Source of the DNA: Medicago truncatula
Taxonomy: Eukaryota > Streptophyta > Magnoliopsida > Fabales > Fabaceae
DNA: 64,000 nucleotides
Direction of reading: 5' to 3'
Assembly (NCBI RefSeq): GCF_003473485.1
Contig: NC_053042.1
Span: 28,197,262-28,261,261, forward strand
Numbering within the stretch: position 1 is the first letter of the stretch; every line of letters starts with the position of its first letter. Positions 1-11,085 of this stretch are shown here, piece by piece. Below the pieces are notes generated by a model. It searched no databases, was not told where the DNA came from, and saw only the letters and a list, made by a program, of their open reading frames with translations. The translations under genes were made by a program, and so were the position numbers.

Positions 1-699
1 TACTAACTCAATGAATGAAAGGTATCCCAGATGCAATGAATCAATTGTCCTTAGGAACTTGTTGTTACTTACGGAAGTAAAAAGCATGTTAACAATCCTA
101 TATATCAACTACATAAGACTTGTTTGGATTTATCTATTTGAGTTTATCTACTAGCACAAACACTTGTGAGATTGTTTAAAAGAAATTGTGAAAACAACTT
201 ATATATCAAAATGCAGCACTACTATACAAAACAATAGTACTTCTAACTTCTATTAAATTAAGAATTCTGCTCTTCTCCCAGCAAGTTTCGCTCCCACCCA
301 ATCAAACTGACCAAAATATCTATGCATTAGTTAACTAACGCATGTGTAAATCAAACGTGACTTAATTTTACACATGCGTAACTTAAATCACGCCGCATAA
401 ATTAACTCATGCAGGTGTTATATCCCGCATGAGTTAACTCACGCTAATTTACACATAGATTCTCTATATCTATGAAAACACCATCGTTGACAATTGAAAT
501 CCAATCAAACAAAATGCTTTATTACCTGCAGATAGAACAAAACAAATATCAAAGTCAAAACCACATGTATCCAATCCAATTTAGTAGAAAGTATAAATGT
601 TGTGAACTTGTCACAAAACCACATGTATCAAATTCATAAGACTACAAATGTTGTAGCCCTTTTTAAGAGTTTCTTCGATTGCTTCATTGCTCAAATTTT

Positions 700-906
700 G
701 TTAACATGGCAGCATGCATGTTGTGCTCAATCTCTGTCCACCATCATGCATCTTGATCTGCTATTATAATAATCCAAGTGATTTTAAGAATCATTATAAG
801 TTCTAAATTTTAATGCAAAGTCATATTTCTTACTATAAAACTTATAGTGACTTCTATTGTTAACGAGGCAGCATGCATGTTGTGTTCAACCTCTGTCCAC
901 CGTCAT
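700..906 (+). repeat. Internal direct repeat of the 262-1479 element
   Basis: About 48 bp around 'gcagcatgcatgttgtg' and 'ctctgtccacc' occur at 700-747 and again at 859-906 with few differences. The copies lie in the unpaired loop between the two inverted arms. Function unknown. Confidence 0.7.
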
Positions 907-1018
907 CTATTAATTTTAAGAAGGAAAATGAGAAAGAAAACAAGCGTGAGTTAACTCACGTGGGTTATAACACCTGCGCGGCGTGACTTAAGTCACATAT
1001 GTGTAAAATTAAGTCATG

Positions 1019-1416
1019 TTTTTTTTTTTGAACAATCAAAAATGAAATTATATTAACAACAGGAGTCTCACTAGCACAAGACGTGCCACAAAGACTACTT
1101 CAGAATTCTATACAACCACAAAACCAAGTTAGCCAATACCCAAACATTGTAACGGGTTTGACCACCAACTAATAGTGCCAAACAAAAAAGAAGTTTTTCT
1201 AGCCTTCAACCAACCTAAAGACAAATATTTAACTTTATCAAGCAACCTGGGTAAAGGAGTAATAGAATCATTGAAAAACATATTGTTACGTTCAGTCCAT
1301 AAGACTCAGGCACAAAGAAGCCAAATAAGCTGGAAAAAAGACTATGTAGCCTTACTTCCACTTGTTGAGTGAACAAACTGAACAAAGTGATCAGACAAAA
1401 CATTAGTGTCCACTCC
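1019..1416 (-). mobile_element. 5'-truncated LINE 3' end (zf-RVT region)
   Basis: Read on the minus strand, frame fragments give 'VLWTERNNMFF', 'LLDKVKYLSLGWLKA' and 'FGTISWWSNPLQCLGIG', which is the usual C-terminal tail of plant L1-type LINE ORF2 after the reverse-transcriptase zinc-binding domain. A poly-A tail appears on the plus strand as a T run at 1019-1029. The copy is frameshifted and lacks nearly all of ORF2. It sits inside the right inverted arm of the surrounding MULE, so it inserted after that element or was captured with it. Confidence 0.75.
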
Positions 1417-1745
1417 ATAAGTATTTTAGTCAGTTTAGCTTAGTGGGAGCGAAATTTATTAGAAAAAAGAGCAGAATTCTTAAATTAAAACTACCATTAA
1501 CAAAAGCCAAACACAAATGCACATCAAGCACAAGCACCTTTGAAAAGAAAAAAAATCAAGTAATCCTGCAAAAATCAGTGTCCCATAATGTCTTCGTACA
1601 AAGTGTGTGAAAAACCGGATCAAATTTAAATTTGATTTCAAATGATTTTTCAAATCAACAACATTCCAGCATGAAAATATTTAAAGTTCGAAAGAAATAT
1701 ATACAATCTTGTCAACCTGTCATATAGAAAAATTTAACATAAATA

Positions 1746-2417
1746 TTCACTTAGAATTTCCACATCAATTAATATTTTTAATTTATGTGGTTAATTTAAA
1801 ATTTTAATTGGTTTTGTGTCTAATGTTGTTTTAAACATTTAAATTGAAAATAATCAATTTATTCCATTTTAAATTTTCATATTTTTTTATTTAACTAAAA
1901 ATAAACGATATTTATTAAATCCATCCTCTCAATTTCTTTTTATTAAATAAGCCTACTTAAAAAGAAATATGAATATGTTAAACGCTTAAAAAAATATAAA
2001 TCCACTAGAAGCAAAAAGAATAAATTTATTAACAAACTCACAAAGTCAATGTTAATAACGTAAAACGAAAAAATACATAAACTTAATAATATGATTATAT
2101 TCAACTGTTCAGAATATCTATGTTTTCAAATTTATAATATTGAAGATACAAAAATTATTAATTGAATCTATACTAAATCAAAAGTGATAAAAAAAAAAAG
2201 TTAAATTAAACAACAATCGCAATAACACACAAAAGAAACGTCACATAAAGTCTAAAAAATTTAAATAAACGTAGTACAAAATTGCTAAATTGATATGACA
2301 AATTAAATTGAATTTGGCTTGTTTTGAAAATTTCATTTTTGGCGGAGTTTGTTAATCCTTCTTAAACCCAAAATTACTCAAATTACTTGGTTATCAAATC
2401 TAATATATATATATATG
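1746..2417. other. AT-rich intergenic DNA
   Basis: About 670 bp of A/T runs with no open frame, inverted repeat or recognisable element. It ends in a short TA run at about 2405-2416 next to the following element. Confidence 0.6.
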
Positions 2418-3374
2418 ACATATCACATGATAATGAACTTCTTATATGAGAATGGTGAAAATAAATCACAACCATTAGATTAAAATGAATGGATAGGATT
2501 AAGAAACCCTTTTTAAACAACAAATGTGCATATCCTTATTCTATCCTCTCTCACCACTCACTGTATCCTCTTTCACCACTCACTGTTCATCTTCTCAAAC
2601 TCACAATCTAACGTGATTTGATCTCCTAACTGATTATCTCTCTCTTGGATTCGATTTTAGTTTATTGTTTTCATGCAACAATCGACGTTGGCAACACCGG
2701 CGACGGCAGAGACGGTGGCTGCTGTGCGCTTTGCCACCGCACTCAGTCAAGTATTGCAGAAGAAGCTTCCATCGTTAATTTCAATTATTTCGAATGGAAT
2801 GAAGCTTTGGAAAATTGTTCTTTTTTATATTTCAAACAAAAAATGGTTGTTTTCTGTAGAAAATCAAAATTGTTCTCTTTTAATTTTAAATTGGATTCAA
2901 TTGTAAATCAGGTTTTTGGCTCAATTTTTTTATTGAAATTAAAACTCCTATCGGACATGATCGGACATTCGACGGACGGCGATGACGGATACAAAGTTGG
3001 GATGAATGATTTCTTGTTTGCTGGTTTCCTTGTTCGCCGAGATGAGATCTAAGATCTCCATTCTCCACCAACTAAGAAAATAAATTAAAAAGTAAAATTT
3101 GATTCAGTTTTTGTTTTGATTGTTGTGGATGGCAAAAAATTAATACAAAGAGGTTAAAGGCTCCATGAAAAGAAAAAGAATATCAGACACCGAGGATTTG
3201 GAAGCGGATGGAAGGTTGGAGAAGATCAGAAGTTGAATGAGTTGATGATAGCATGTGGAAATGCATACTTGTTATTTAAAATAAGTATTTTAATCTAGAC
3301 CATTTATTTTGATCTGATGGCTGAGATTCATTCTTACCATTCTCATATAAAGATGTCATTCTCATAAGATATGT
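2418..3374. mobile_element. Non-autonomous element with MULE-like inverted ends
   Basis: The left end 'acatatcacatgataatga' and the complement of the right end 'acatatcttatgagaatga' begin inverted arms of roughly 90 bp. The arms share 'ttatatgagaatgg' and 'gattaaaatgaatgga' with a few changes. The same family of ends bounds the adjoining 3375-7700 element. The interior (2640-2780) is less AT-rich than its surroundings and has a 77-codon frame starting at 2673 with alanine- and threonine-rich content, possibly a captured 5' gene end. No target duplication could be settled because this element and the next abut. Confidence 0.55.
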
Positions 3375-3706
3375 GAGAATGTATCATATAAGAATGACAT
3401 GTTTATATGAGAATGATGAGAATGAATATGAGCCTTCAGATTAAAAGGAATGGCTGAGATTAAATTATCACTTAAGTGAGTCATGTGATAATGTCATGTG
3501 CCATTCTCATTCCAATTCAACTTTCTCTCTCCTCCACAATCAGAAATAACTCCCGCCCTAAATCTTCTCCTTCTTCTCACCGTGTCTCTTTGTATTCTAC
3601 ATCTTCTTACATTGTCTCTCGGCCTTCCACTGTTCTCATCTCACATTTCAGGTGCACTTTCCTTATTTCTATATCTTAAATGTTTGATTGTTACTAGTTA
3701 TTATTA

Positions 3707-4526
3707 GAGTTTTTCTACTTGCACCCTAGTTAATCATGGTTGCACCCCAAAATGACAAGATTACCCTTTCATAAAATTTGATTTTCAAAAAGCCTATTCC
3801 TTCTTTTTTGGTTACACCCCAAAACCCTTCTTCCAAACCATAATTCTCCAATCGATCGATTGTGTTCTGCGAAGATTTTCAAAACCATACTTTCTCACGT
3901 CCATTCATGATTTCAAAGAAAATTCGAAGCAAATCAGGTTAGCAAGTGTTGTTCTTCAATCGATTATGTTTTCTTGTTATGGGTTCTCAGTTCTGATTTT
4001 GTGTTTTCCTTGTTCTGCGATTCACAGTTGTGCGATTTTGTAAAATCAGTTTAAGTAGGTTCATGTAAACTCAGTTTAAGTAGGTTCATGTTAACTCAAT
4101 TTAAGTAGGTTCATGTAAACTCAGTTTAAGTAGGTTCATGTAAACTTAGTTTACATGAACCTACTTAAACTGAATTTAAGTTAACCTTGCCAATGTAAAT
4201 TAAAACCGTAATCGTACAGTGCATCATTGCAGTTGAAGGAAAAAAATTGAAACTAGCAAATAGAAGAAGAAATTCACTTACTTATATCCAATTGAGTATG
4301 GATGAAAAATATTTTGATTCACTCTTTAATTTTCATGGAGATTGATATTGAACATCAAATTGTTTGATCGATCGCTTTGTGGGGTGAAAGAGGGTGAAAC
4401 TCACTGACAATGAATAAAATTAGGGTTTTAAGAAAATTTATATAAAAGGGCAATTTTGGTATTATAAAAAAAATTAAGAAAATTTGGGTGTAACCAGAAA
4501 AACATGGGGTGTAAATAGAAAAACTC
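3707..4526. mobile_element. Nested MULE-type MITE, 820 bp
   Basis: The left end gagtttttctacttgcaccc pairs with the right end gggtgtaaatagaaaaactc. The perfect 9-bp duplication ttattatta lies at 3698-3706 and 4527-4535. A second inner inverted block reads 'ggttacacccc' on the left and 'gggtgtaacc' on the right. It carries no coding capacity. It inserted into the leader or first intron of the transposase gene of the surrounding element, so it is the younger insertion. Confidence 0.85.
4047..4172 (+). repeat. Four 25-bp tandem repeats followed by an inverted copy
   Basis: The unit 'cagtttaagtaggttcatg' plus 'taaact' repeats four times (4047-4146). One copy then runs in the opposite direction (4148-4172), so the last direct unit and the inverted unit can pair as a tight 25-bp hairpin with almost no loop. 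It lies inside the nested MITE. Confidence 0.9.
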
Positions 4527-4887
4527 TTATTATTATGCATGTTGCTAGCAGATATTATTATGCATGCTCCGAACCTAAATTGTTGTTGCTAGTTTTTTTT
4601 TTTTTGACAAAAAATAAATTGTTGCTAGTTATTATTATGCATGTTGCTAGTTATATTATTATGCATGCTTTGTTCATGTGTCGTGTTTTGTCAATTTAAT
4701 CCTCTTTTTATGATTAAGCATGGCTTTGTTCATCTTATTATTACTATTTATTTTAGCATGCTAGTTTGTTCATATTTCATCTTTTATTTGACCATCTTTT
4801 TATAACATATGTTTTCGACATCTTTTTAGCTATGTTCAATTTACTAATAATTTATTTGTTGTTTTTATTTCTTTTAGAATTAATTTT

Positions 4888-7137
4888 ATGGAGTTAGATG
4901 ATAATGAAGTCGATTTACCCTCACCGTCAAAAGACGGTAATGATCCAAAAAATACGTCAGTGGAATGGATTCCTGCGTGTGAGGATGAACTCAAACCCGT
5001 GATTGGCAAGGTATTTGATACTTTAGTAGAAGGAGGTGATTTTTATAAAGCTTATGCTTATGTTGCTGGTTTTAGTGTGCGTAATTCGACTAAAACGAAA
5101 GATAAAGATGGTGTCAAATGGAAATATTTTCTTTGCTCAAAATAGGGTTTTAAAGAGGAAAAAAAGGTTGACAAGCCACAATTGCTTATTGCTGAAAATA
5201 GTTTGTCTAAAAGTAGAAAAAGAAAATTGACGCGGGAGGGATGTAAAGCAAGACTTGTTTTGAAGAGAACTATTGATGGTAAATATGAAGTCTCAAACTT
5301 TTATGAAGGTCATTCACATGGGCTAGTCTCACCTTCAAAGAGACAATTCCTAAGGTCAGCAAGAAATGTAACTAGTGTTCATAAGAATATATTGTTTTCC
5401 TGCAATAGAGCTAATGTGGGGACTTCAAAAAGTTATCAAATAATGAGGGAGCAGGTCCGAAGTTATGAAAATATAGGATGCACACAAAGAGATTCGCAAA
5501 ACTATTCAAGAAATTTGAAAGAATTGATCAAAGACTCTGATGCAGATATGTTCATTGATAATTTTAGAAGAAAACGGGAGATAAACCCTTCATTCTTCTA
5601 TGATTATGAAGCTGACAATGAAGGGAAGTTGAAACATGTGTTTTGGGCTGATGGAATTTGTCGGAAAAAATTACTCTTTGTTTGGAGATGTGGTTTCATT
5701 TGACACAACATACCGCGCAAACAAGTATTTTATGATTTTTGCACCATTCACTGGCATAAATCATCATCGTCAAAGCATAACATTTGGGGCTGCTCTTTTG
5801 AAAAATGAAAAAGAAGAATCGTTTGTTTGGTTGTTTGAGACATTTTTGAAAGCAATGAGGGGGCATAAACCTGTTATGATAATAACAGATCAAGATGGGG
5901 GTATGAAGAATGCAATAGGAGTGGTTTTAAAAGGGTCGTCTCATAGATTTTGCATGTGGCATATTCTAAAAAAAACTTTCAGAAAAGGTGGGTTATTCCA
6001 TGGATGAGAATAGTGGTTTTAATGATCGTTTCAAGTCATGTGTCTGGAACTCAGAGTCCTTGGAAGAATTTGATTTGAAATGGAATAATATTATTAGTGA
6101 TTATAGCTTGGAAGGAAATGGAGTGCTTTCTACAATGTATGATCTAAGAAGCATGTGGATACCGACATATTTTAAAGATACATTTATGGCTGGAATTTTG
6201 AGAACAACCTTAAGATTAGAGAGTGAAAATTCATTCTTTGGGAACTACTTAAATCATAACTTAACTTTAGTGGAATTCTGGGTGCGATTTGATTCTGCTT
6301 TAGCAGCACAAAGGCACAAAGAACTTTTTGCTGATAATAATACACTTCATTCTAATCCAGAATTGAAGATGCACATGAATTTAGAGAAGCACGCTAGAGA
6401 GGTTTATACTCACGAAAAATTTTACATATTTCAAAAGGAGTTGTGGAGACTGGAGTGCATGTGTAGATTGTGGAATTGAAGGAACAAAAGAGGAAGGTGA
6501 GAATTTATCATTTTCTATACTTGATAATGCTGTGAGAAAACATAGAGAGGTTATTTATTGTCTTTCTAATAACATTGCACATTGTTCATGCAAAATGTTT
6601 GAGTCGGAAGGCATCCCATGTCGACATATTCTTTTTATATTAAAGGGGAAATGTTTTAGTGAAATTCCGAGTCATTACATTGTGAATAGATGGACAAAGT
6701 TGGCAACAAGTAAACCAATTTTTGATTGTGATGGAAATGTTTTGGAGGCATGTTCTAAATTTGAAAGTGAGAGCACATTAGTTTCAAAAACATGGTCACA
6801 ATTGTTGAAATGCATGCATATGGCTGGTACAAACAAAGAGAAATTGCTCCTCATTTACGATGAGGGTTGTAGTATTGAATTAAAAATGTCTAAAATGAAG
6901 ACTGATGTTGTATCAAGACCTTTAGATGAATTGGAGGCTTTTATTGGTTCCAATGTAGGTAAAACAATTGAAGTTCTTCCACTTGAACCTTCAAATACCA
7001 AAGGTTGTGGAAAACGCATAAAAAGGGGGAAAGAGAAGGCAATGGAACAACAACAAAAGAGAACGAGGCTTTGTAAAGCTTGCAAGCAATATGCATCCCA
7101 TGATAGTCGCAATTGTCCCACAAAATCCTCTTCATAG
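4888..7137 (+). pseudogene. FAR1-related MULE transposase, decayed
   Basis: The reading begins MELDDNEVDLPSPSK and shows, in order, the FAR1 DNA-binding domain (KAYAYVAGFSVRNS...), the MULE catalytic domain with 'SFDTTYRANKYF' and 'IITDQDGG', a SWIM zinc finger 'CSCKMFESEGIPCRHI' and a C-terminal zinc-knuckle-like 'CKACKQYASHDSRNC'. Such proteins are transposases, and host FAR1/FHY3 regulators descend from them. Visible lesions are an in-frame TAG at 5143-5145, a one-base insertion in an A run at about 5665, another at about 5975 and a frameshift at about 6445. The domains can only be followed by changing frame, so it cannot make a full-length protein. The gene lies inside the 3375-7700 element, which it presumably once mobilised. 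Confidence 0.9.
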
Positions 7138-7696
7138 CTTTTGGTAAGATAACAAGACTTTGTGTATTTAGTCACACACTTATTCTAAAGATATAGTTAA
7201 TTCATATTTATTATTGTTTTTCTTATATGCTGGGAATGGAACATGGTATTGGAGATAGAGATCTTTTTTTCTTATAAATAAATCCTCTTCAAAATAAAAC
7301 CAAAAATAAATGAATTGATTGAAGGAGGAGGAGAGATCTATTGGTTTGGGAAGCTAAATTTGCTCAATTGTGTTAAATCATTTTAAGGAAAGAATTTGAC
7401 TGTAACGAGTAGAGAGACAGAGAGAAAAAGAAAGATAGATAGAGAGAGAGAGATGATCGTCGGAAGTAGGTCGTAGCCGGAGGTAGGCGCTCGCCGGAGA
7501 GAGGTGGTCGTCGAAGAGAGGTGGTCTTCAGGGAGAGAAACTATCGCACAACAGAGTTTGAATTTAAGAGAGAGAAAGTTGAATTGGAATGAGAATGTCA
7601 CATGACTCACTTAAGTGATAATTTAATCTCAGCCATTCCTTTTAATCTGAAGGTTCATATTCATTCTCATATAAACATGCCATTCTCATATGATAC

Positions 7697-7698
<2 letters not shown>

Positions 7699-7778
<80 letters not shown>
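7699..7778. repeat. (TA)n microsatellite, about 40 units
   Basis: Uninterrupted TA dinucleotides lie directly against the right end of the MULE. An apparent tyrosine-isoleucine open frame across it is meaningless. It may have grown from the TA-rich target. Confidence 0.95.
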
Positions 7779-7781
<3 letters not shown>

Positions 7782-7844
7782 TTATAATTTTAATATATAT
7801 AAATTTATATAAAATATCGTTTGTAATTTACACGCAAATTTATA

Positions 7845-8064
7845 CTCCCTCCGTTTTAAAATACATGTCGAATTTTTGCAATGTGCACTATTCACTTGAT
7901 TTACTTTGACCATATAATTTTTAACTAATGTATAAATACAAATATTAGCATGTAAGATATTGTTTGATTTGTCTCGACAAATATTTTCAAAATATTAAAT
8001 TTTTATAATTTTTTATTTTAGATATTTTAAGTGGTTGACTTAGATATGTATTTTGAAACAGAGG
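7845..8064. mobile_element. Stowaway-type MITE, decayed
   Basis: The left end 'ctccctccgttttaaaatac' follows TA, and the right end 'gtattttgaaacagagg' is its imperfect complement. These are the classic Stowaway (Tc1/mariner) termini. It is about 220 bp, AT-rich and has no coding capacity. The right TA is blurred. Confidence 0.8.
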
Positions 8065-8216
8065 ATATCATTGATAATCTACACGCATTATTAGGACAAT
8101 AAAATAGTAGAAAGACACATACGTGCCCATCATTTCGCTTATAATAATAATAATAATAGTAAAATTGTCTCCTATCTTTCAAAAAAATAAAATAATATTG
8201 TCTCCTAAAAAAAATA

Positions 8217-8400
8217 TTAATAATATCCTATCTTATGAATAAGTCATTCACGTACGAAAATTTCGAGCGAGACAGGGTGTGCAATCTGGAAGAAAAGAAG
8301 ACAGCAGTTGTATGTGTTGTGTGGTTTGGATTCAAATTTCAATTCATCAAATCACAATACATAACGTGAGTTACAAGATTAGGTTTTTATTCAAATCTCT
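8217..8400 (+). repeat. Diverged copy of the VOA1-like gene promoter/leader
   Basis: This matches about 22255-22440. Shared blocks are 'atcctatcttatgaataa', 'tcattcacgtacgaaaa', 'gtgtggtttggatt', 'caaatcacaatac', 'aacgtgagttac' (aacgtaagttac in the other copy) and 'gagattaggttt'-like sequence. In the intact gene this region holds the likely 5' leader and its splice donor (22403). Here it is followed not by the VOA1-like coding exons but by F-box gene A. It is clearly more diverged than the downstream VOA1 fragment at 9917-10325. Confidence 0.75.
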
Positions 8401-8483
8401 TCCCAATTCCTTTATTCACCGTGTTTTTTTCTTGTATCTCTTTATAAATAAACCCTACCAACTAAATCAATCTGAACCCTAAT

Positions 8484-8641
8484 CAAAGCATCACTGGTAG
8501 TAGTGACAGAAGACGCGTGAATGGAGGCGGATCCACCACCGTATTTGCCCGATGAATTGATCTCTAAAACATCACTGAGTAAAAGAGAAAGACGCATGGA
8601 GGAGAAGGAGACAACGGCACTGCCGTGTCTGCCTGAATAAT
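8484..8641 (+). repeat. Doubled translation-start region of F-box gene A
   Basis: Two successive, partly diverged copies of the F-box leader and start are present. 'aagcatcactgg...gaagacgc' with ATG at 8521 is followed by 'aaacatcactg...gaaagacgc' with ATG at 8596. Each ATG is followed by the family start pattern of acidic residues then LP(D/E). The copies are in the same frame. Confidence 0.6.
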
Positions 8642-9916
8642 TGGTAACTGAAATCCTTCTAAGGTTGCTGGTGAAGTCTCTTATTCGTTTCAAATGCGTT
8701 TGTAAGTCTTGGTTTTCTCTTATCTCAAATCCTCGTTTTGCAAATTCACAGTTTCTGAATACTGCTGCAACACACACTCGTCGAATTCTGTTTGTAACAG
8801 AAATTCCTCAATTTCGATCTATACCTTTAGATTCATTGTTCACCACTGATTCTGCTCCTGTTCTACTGGACCCTAATTTTTTGCTTCCTAAATCTTATTT
8901 TGATCTTAAAGTTAGAGGTTCATGTAGAGGGTATATATTGTTGGAGTTTTTTTCAAACATTTACCTATGGAAATGGAATCCATCCCCCCGAGTTCATAGA
9001 CAAATACCTTCGCCTCCTCTCAACTATTCACGTTTAAATTTCTCTAGTTTTGGATATGACGAGTCAAGAGAGGATTACTTGGTAGTTTTAGTATACTACT
9101 CCCTCCGTCCCAGGTTTTGAGCATTTCGCACATATTAAAAAATGCAATTAAAAAATGCAATTAATATTGTGTGGAAAAGAGATATTATAAGTTGTTTTAC
9201 AAAATTGTCCTTAATAAATTATATGGGAAAGATAAATGAAAGAATTGAAAGTAAAGAGAGTAATAAATAGCTAAGGTTATAATAGGAAAAATAACATTAA
9301 GGTTGCATTGGTATTGTAAAGCGACATATAATTTGGGACAAATATTTTTCCCTTGCGACGGAGGGAGTATGATTTTATTGGAAACTTAGATGATTTGCTA
9401 TCTCACATTGGGATTTTCTTCTCTTTGAGAGCTAATGCGTGGAACGAAATTGTGGGTCCTACACATTTGCCTTTTTTGTAGTAACTTTCTCCCTTCACTT
9501 ATTCTGTGGTAGAGTCGGTCTTCAACGGGGCTATTCACTGGTTGGCTTTAAGTCCTGATGCACATGAGTATCTTACTGTTGCCTTTGATCTAATGGAAAG
9601 AAAATTTGTAGAGATTCCTTTCCTAGATGATATTGATGTTTCGAAAGATTATGGTTTATGGGTATTTAGAGGATTTCCCAGTCTATGGGTTTTGGAGGAC
9701 TTGGGTAAAGTTGATATATGGGTGGGTGATGAAAGAATACAAAGTGCAGTCATCTTCGACTAAAACTCTTGTTCTTGATTTGCTTACCATTCATGGCGTT
9801 TCCCTTGTATGTTGTACAAAAAGTGGTGATATTGTTGGAACAGATAGAATTACTGGATTGGTGAGATATGATGACAAAAGAGAGTTTCTAGGGCATATAA
9901 CTATTACAGTGAATAT
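8521..9916 (+). pseudogene. F-box/FBA gene A, broken, mosaic 3' end
   Basis: Family members are SCF ubiquitin-ligase substrate receptors: the N-terminal F-box binds SKP1 and the FBA domain binds the target. The F-box is recognisable (EILLRLLVKSLIRFKCVCKSW, residues split here by its stop), followed by 'GSCRGYILLEFF', 'FGYDESREDYLVV', 'GAIHWLAL' and 'CCTKSGDIVGTD'. Lesions are TAA at 8638-8640 inside the F-box start, a Stowaway MITE at 9099-9367, one extra T in the run at 9472-9477 and a 4-base tandem gain 'gggt' at about 9720. The last FBA residues are replaced at 9917 by VOA1-like sequence. The 3' flank of the F-box family resumes at 10326. The promoter side is also VOA1-derived, so this gene lies inside a second VOA1-like locus. 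Confidence 0.9.
9099..9367. mobile_element. Stowaway MITE in the F-box A coding region
   Basis: 269 bp with ends ctccctccgtc and gacggagggag, flanked by TA (9097-9098 and 9368-9369). Removing it restores reading from 'EDYLVVLVY' into the following FBA sequence. It is a textbook Stowaway insertion. Confidence 0.93.
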
Positions 9917-10325
9917 TCATTGGTTTCAGGATTTGCTGAAGCCTGTGGAGATGATTTAGGAATTGGCAACGTTGCTTTCCTTGGATCTTGCTCTATGGGC
10001 ACTGGAAATCGTGAAGAAACTAAAGCTTTACACTCAGTTCAAGTAATCAATAAATTAATGTGATATGACTGATTATGGAATTTTAGGCCCTTCCTTGTAA
10101 TGGTTGCATAATGCTCTTTATTGACCATTATAACTTTACAGGCCTATTTGACCAAGAGGAAGGAAGAGAGCCACAAAGGGAAAACAGATTTGGTTGTGTT
10201 CTGCAATGGTCCTCAAGCTTCAAAAAATGTTGACAGAACACAATCTGAAGGTACATCTACTTCAGAGTTATGGGCTTTGTTCGACATAATCTTACCATTT
10301 GCTGAGTTCTCATGCATTTGTATAT
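9917..10325 (+). pseudogene. Fragment of the VOA1-like gene (exon 5 part, intron, exon 6, intron part)
   Basis: It aligns with 24509-24917 without gaps (constant offset 14592). By eye I count three substitutions in 409 bp, all near the intron: 10034, 10083 and 10095 or adjacent. It includes the last 126 bases of exon 5, intron 5, all of exon 6 and the start of intron 6. Introns are retained, so the copy was DNA-mediated, not a retrocopy. It joins F-box A at 'tcattggtttcagg' and ends at 'catttgtatat', where F-box flank sequence resumes. It cannot encode a functional protein here, although 'SLVSGFAEACGDD' could be read as an F-box fusion after a 2-base shift. Confidence 0.92.
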
Positions 10326-11085
10326 GCATTTTCCATACATTTATCGGAAATATTGACAACTTTGTTTGTGCGATTCGCGGTTATTTATGCATATGTAACT
10401 GCTGGATTCTGTTTTGATGTATGCTGCATTCACTGCTTGGAATTGTTTTAAAAGGTAACTGGTAAATTAATCTGGTGAGTTTATATATGTTGATTAAGAT
10501 TCCAACTACCCGCTTTGACTCAAAGAACTTCTTTAAAGTTTGATTTTAGCCGCATAACTATTTGAATGAAATTGAAAGTTATGTTCTCTAATTTAATTTC
10601 AATGGACTCTAATAATTTGGTGGTTGGAATTTCTGTTTTTGAACAAGGAAAAAAAATAGTTTCAAATTAAAGATGTACACATGACCAATCAAATGAATTT
10701 TTAATACCTTAGAGTGTAAGAAACATCAAAATTAAATCATTTCATGAGCCTAAGTAGTGATATATGATTACAACTTAGAGTTTTCAAAGAAAGGAGTTTA
10801 AGAAAATAAAATGCATTTTGCATGGTAATAAGCTTTAGAAGAGTGTTGATTGTTATAGTGTTAGCCATAGACACAAGGCAAAGAAATAAGCTAGCTTTTT
10901 ATTGCAATCTGTTTGATTAGATTTGTGGTAAAACTTCATGTGTTCAAATTTTGTTTGCATACATGATTTAGCTGAAATTCTATTTATTTTTTTTGATTGC
11001 CTTGCATATATTATGCATTGTCCTTATCACCTGAGCTAAGCTCACGAGGACTAGCTAACATTCTATTTCACAAAGCATATTGATT
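10326..11085 (+). repeat. F-box-family 3' flank, copy A
   Basis: This is non-coding sequence shared with 29990-30823 (B) and in part with 44400-44700 (D) and 47640-47980 (E). Landmarks include 'ggaaatattgacaactttgt', 'ttgattaagatt', 'ttagagttttcaaaga', 'tgcattttgcatggtaataa' and 'tttcacaaagcata'. It shows that whole gene-plus-flank units were duplicated. From 11086 the similarity to copy B ends, because copy B is split there by a MULE. Confidence 0.85.

Larger units (their letters stand above)
262..1479. mobile_element. Non-autonomous MULE, 1218 bp, 9-bp target duplication
   Basis: The element starts gaattctgctctt and ends with its complement aagagcagaattc. It is flanked by the perfect 9-bp duplication ttaaattaa (253-261 and 1480-1488). 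The unoccupied sequence at 27237-27260 has this site once. Long inverted arms (about 262-450 against 945-1018 and 1417-1479) include the shared block 'tgacttaattttacaca'. The right arm is broken by a LINE fragment. A 9-bp duplication with long inverted ends is the Mutator-like signature. No transposase is present. Confidence 0.85.
1..1745 (+). repeat. Duplicated flank, copy 1 (paralogue of 27005-27500), split by a transposon
   Basis: Bases 1-252 match 27005-27240 and bases 1489-1745 match about 27245-27500, both in order and orientation. Shared landmarks are 'ggtatcccag', 'gattgtttaaaagaa', 'gtcccataatgtcttc' and 'caacattccagcatgaaaat'. The second copy lies just downstream of the intact VOA1-like gene, so this copy probably marks the tail of another duplicated unit that starts left of the window. 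The interruption at 253-1488 is a transposon insertion for which 27237-27260 is the empty site. No gene is visible in the flank itself. Confidence 0.8.
3375..7700. mobile_element. MULE with FAR1-type transposase, about 4.3 kb
   Basis: Inverted arms at about 3375-3535 and 7565-7700 are nearly identical over more than 130 bp. Landmarks are 'tcatttgaga'-type ends, 'ccttcagattaaaaggaatg', 'ttatcacttaagtgagtcat' and 'ccaattcaactttctctct'. They enclose a FAR1/MULE transposase pseudogene on the plus strand (4888-7137). Both arms run on into pyrimidine-rich, leader-like sequence. The outer right end dissolves into a TA microsatellite, so the exact end and target duplication are uncertain. A smaller element is nested at 3707-4526. 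Confidence 0.8.

Noticed and set aside
2645..3052. 135-codon open frame in the 2418-3374 element
   Set aside because: No recognisable domain, overlapping frames on both strands, and location in a transposon interior; kept only as a possible captured 5' end.
7602..7787. Open frame ending in a long Tyr-Ile repeat
   Set aside because: It is the translation of the TA microsatellite joined to the MULE end.
8641..9120. F-box A first part as a separate short gene
   Set aside because: It starts after an in-frame TAA without an ATG context and ends inside a MITE.
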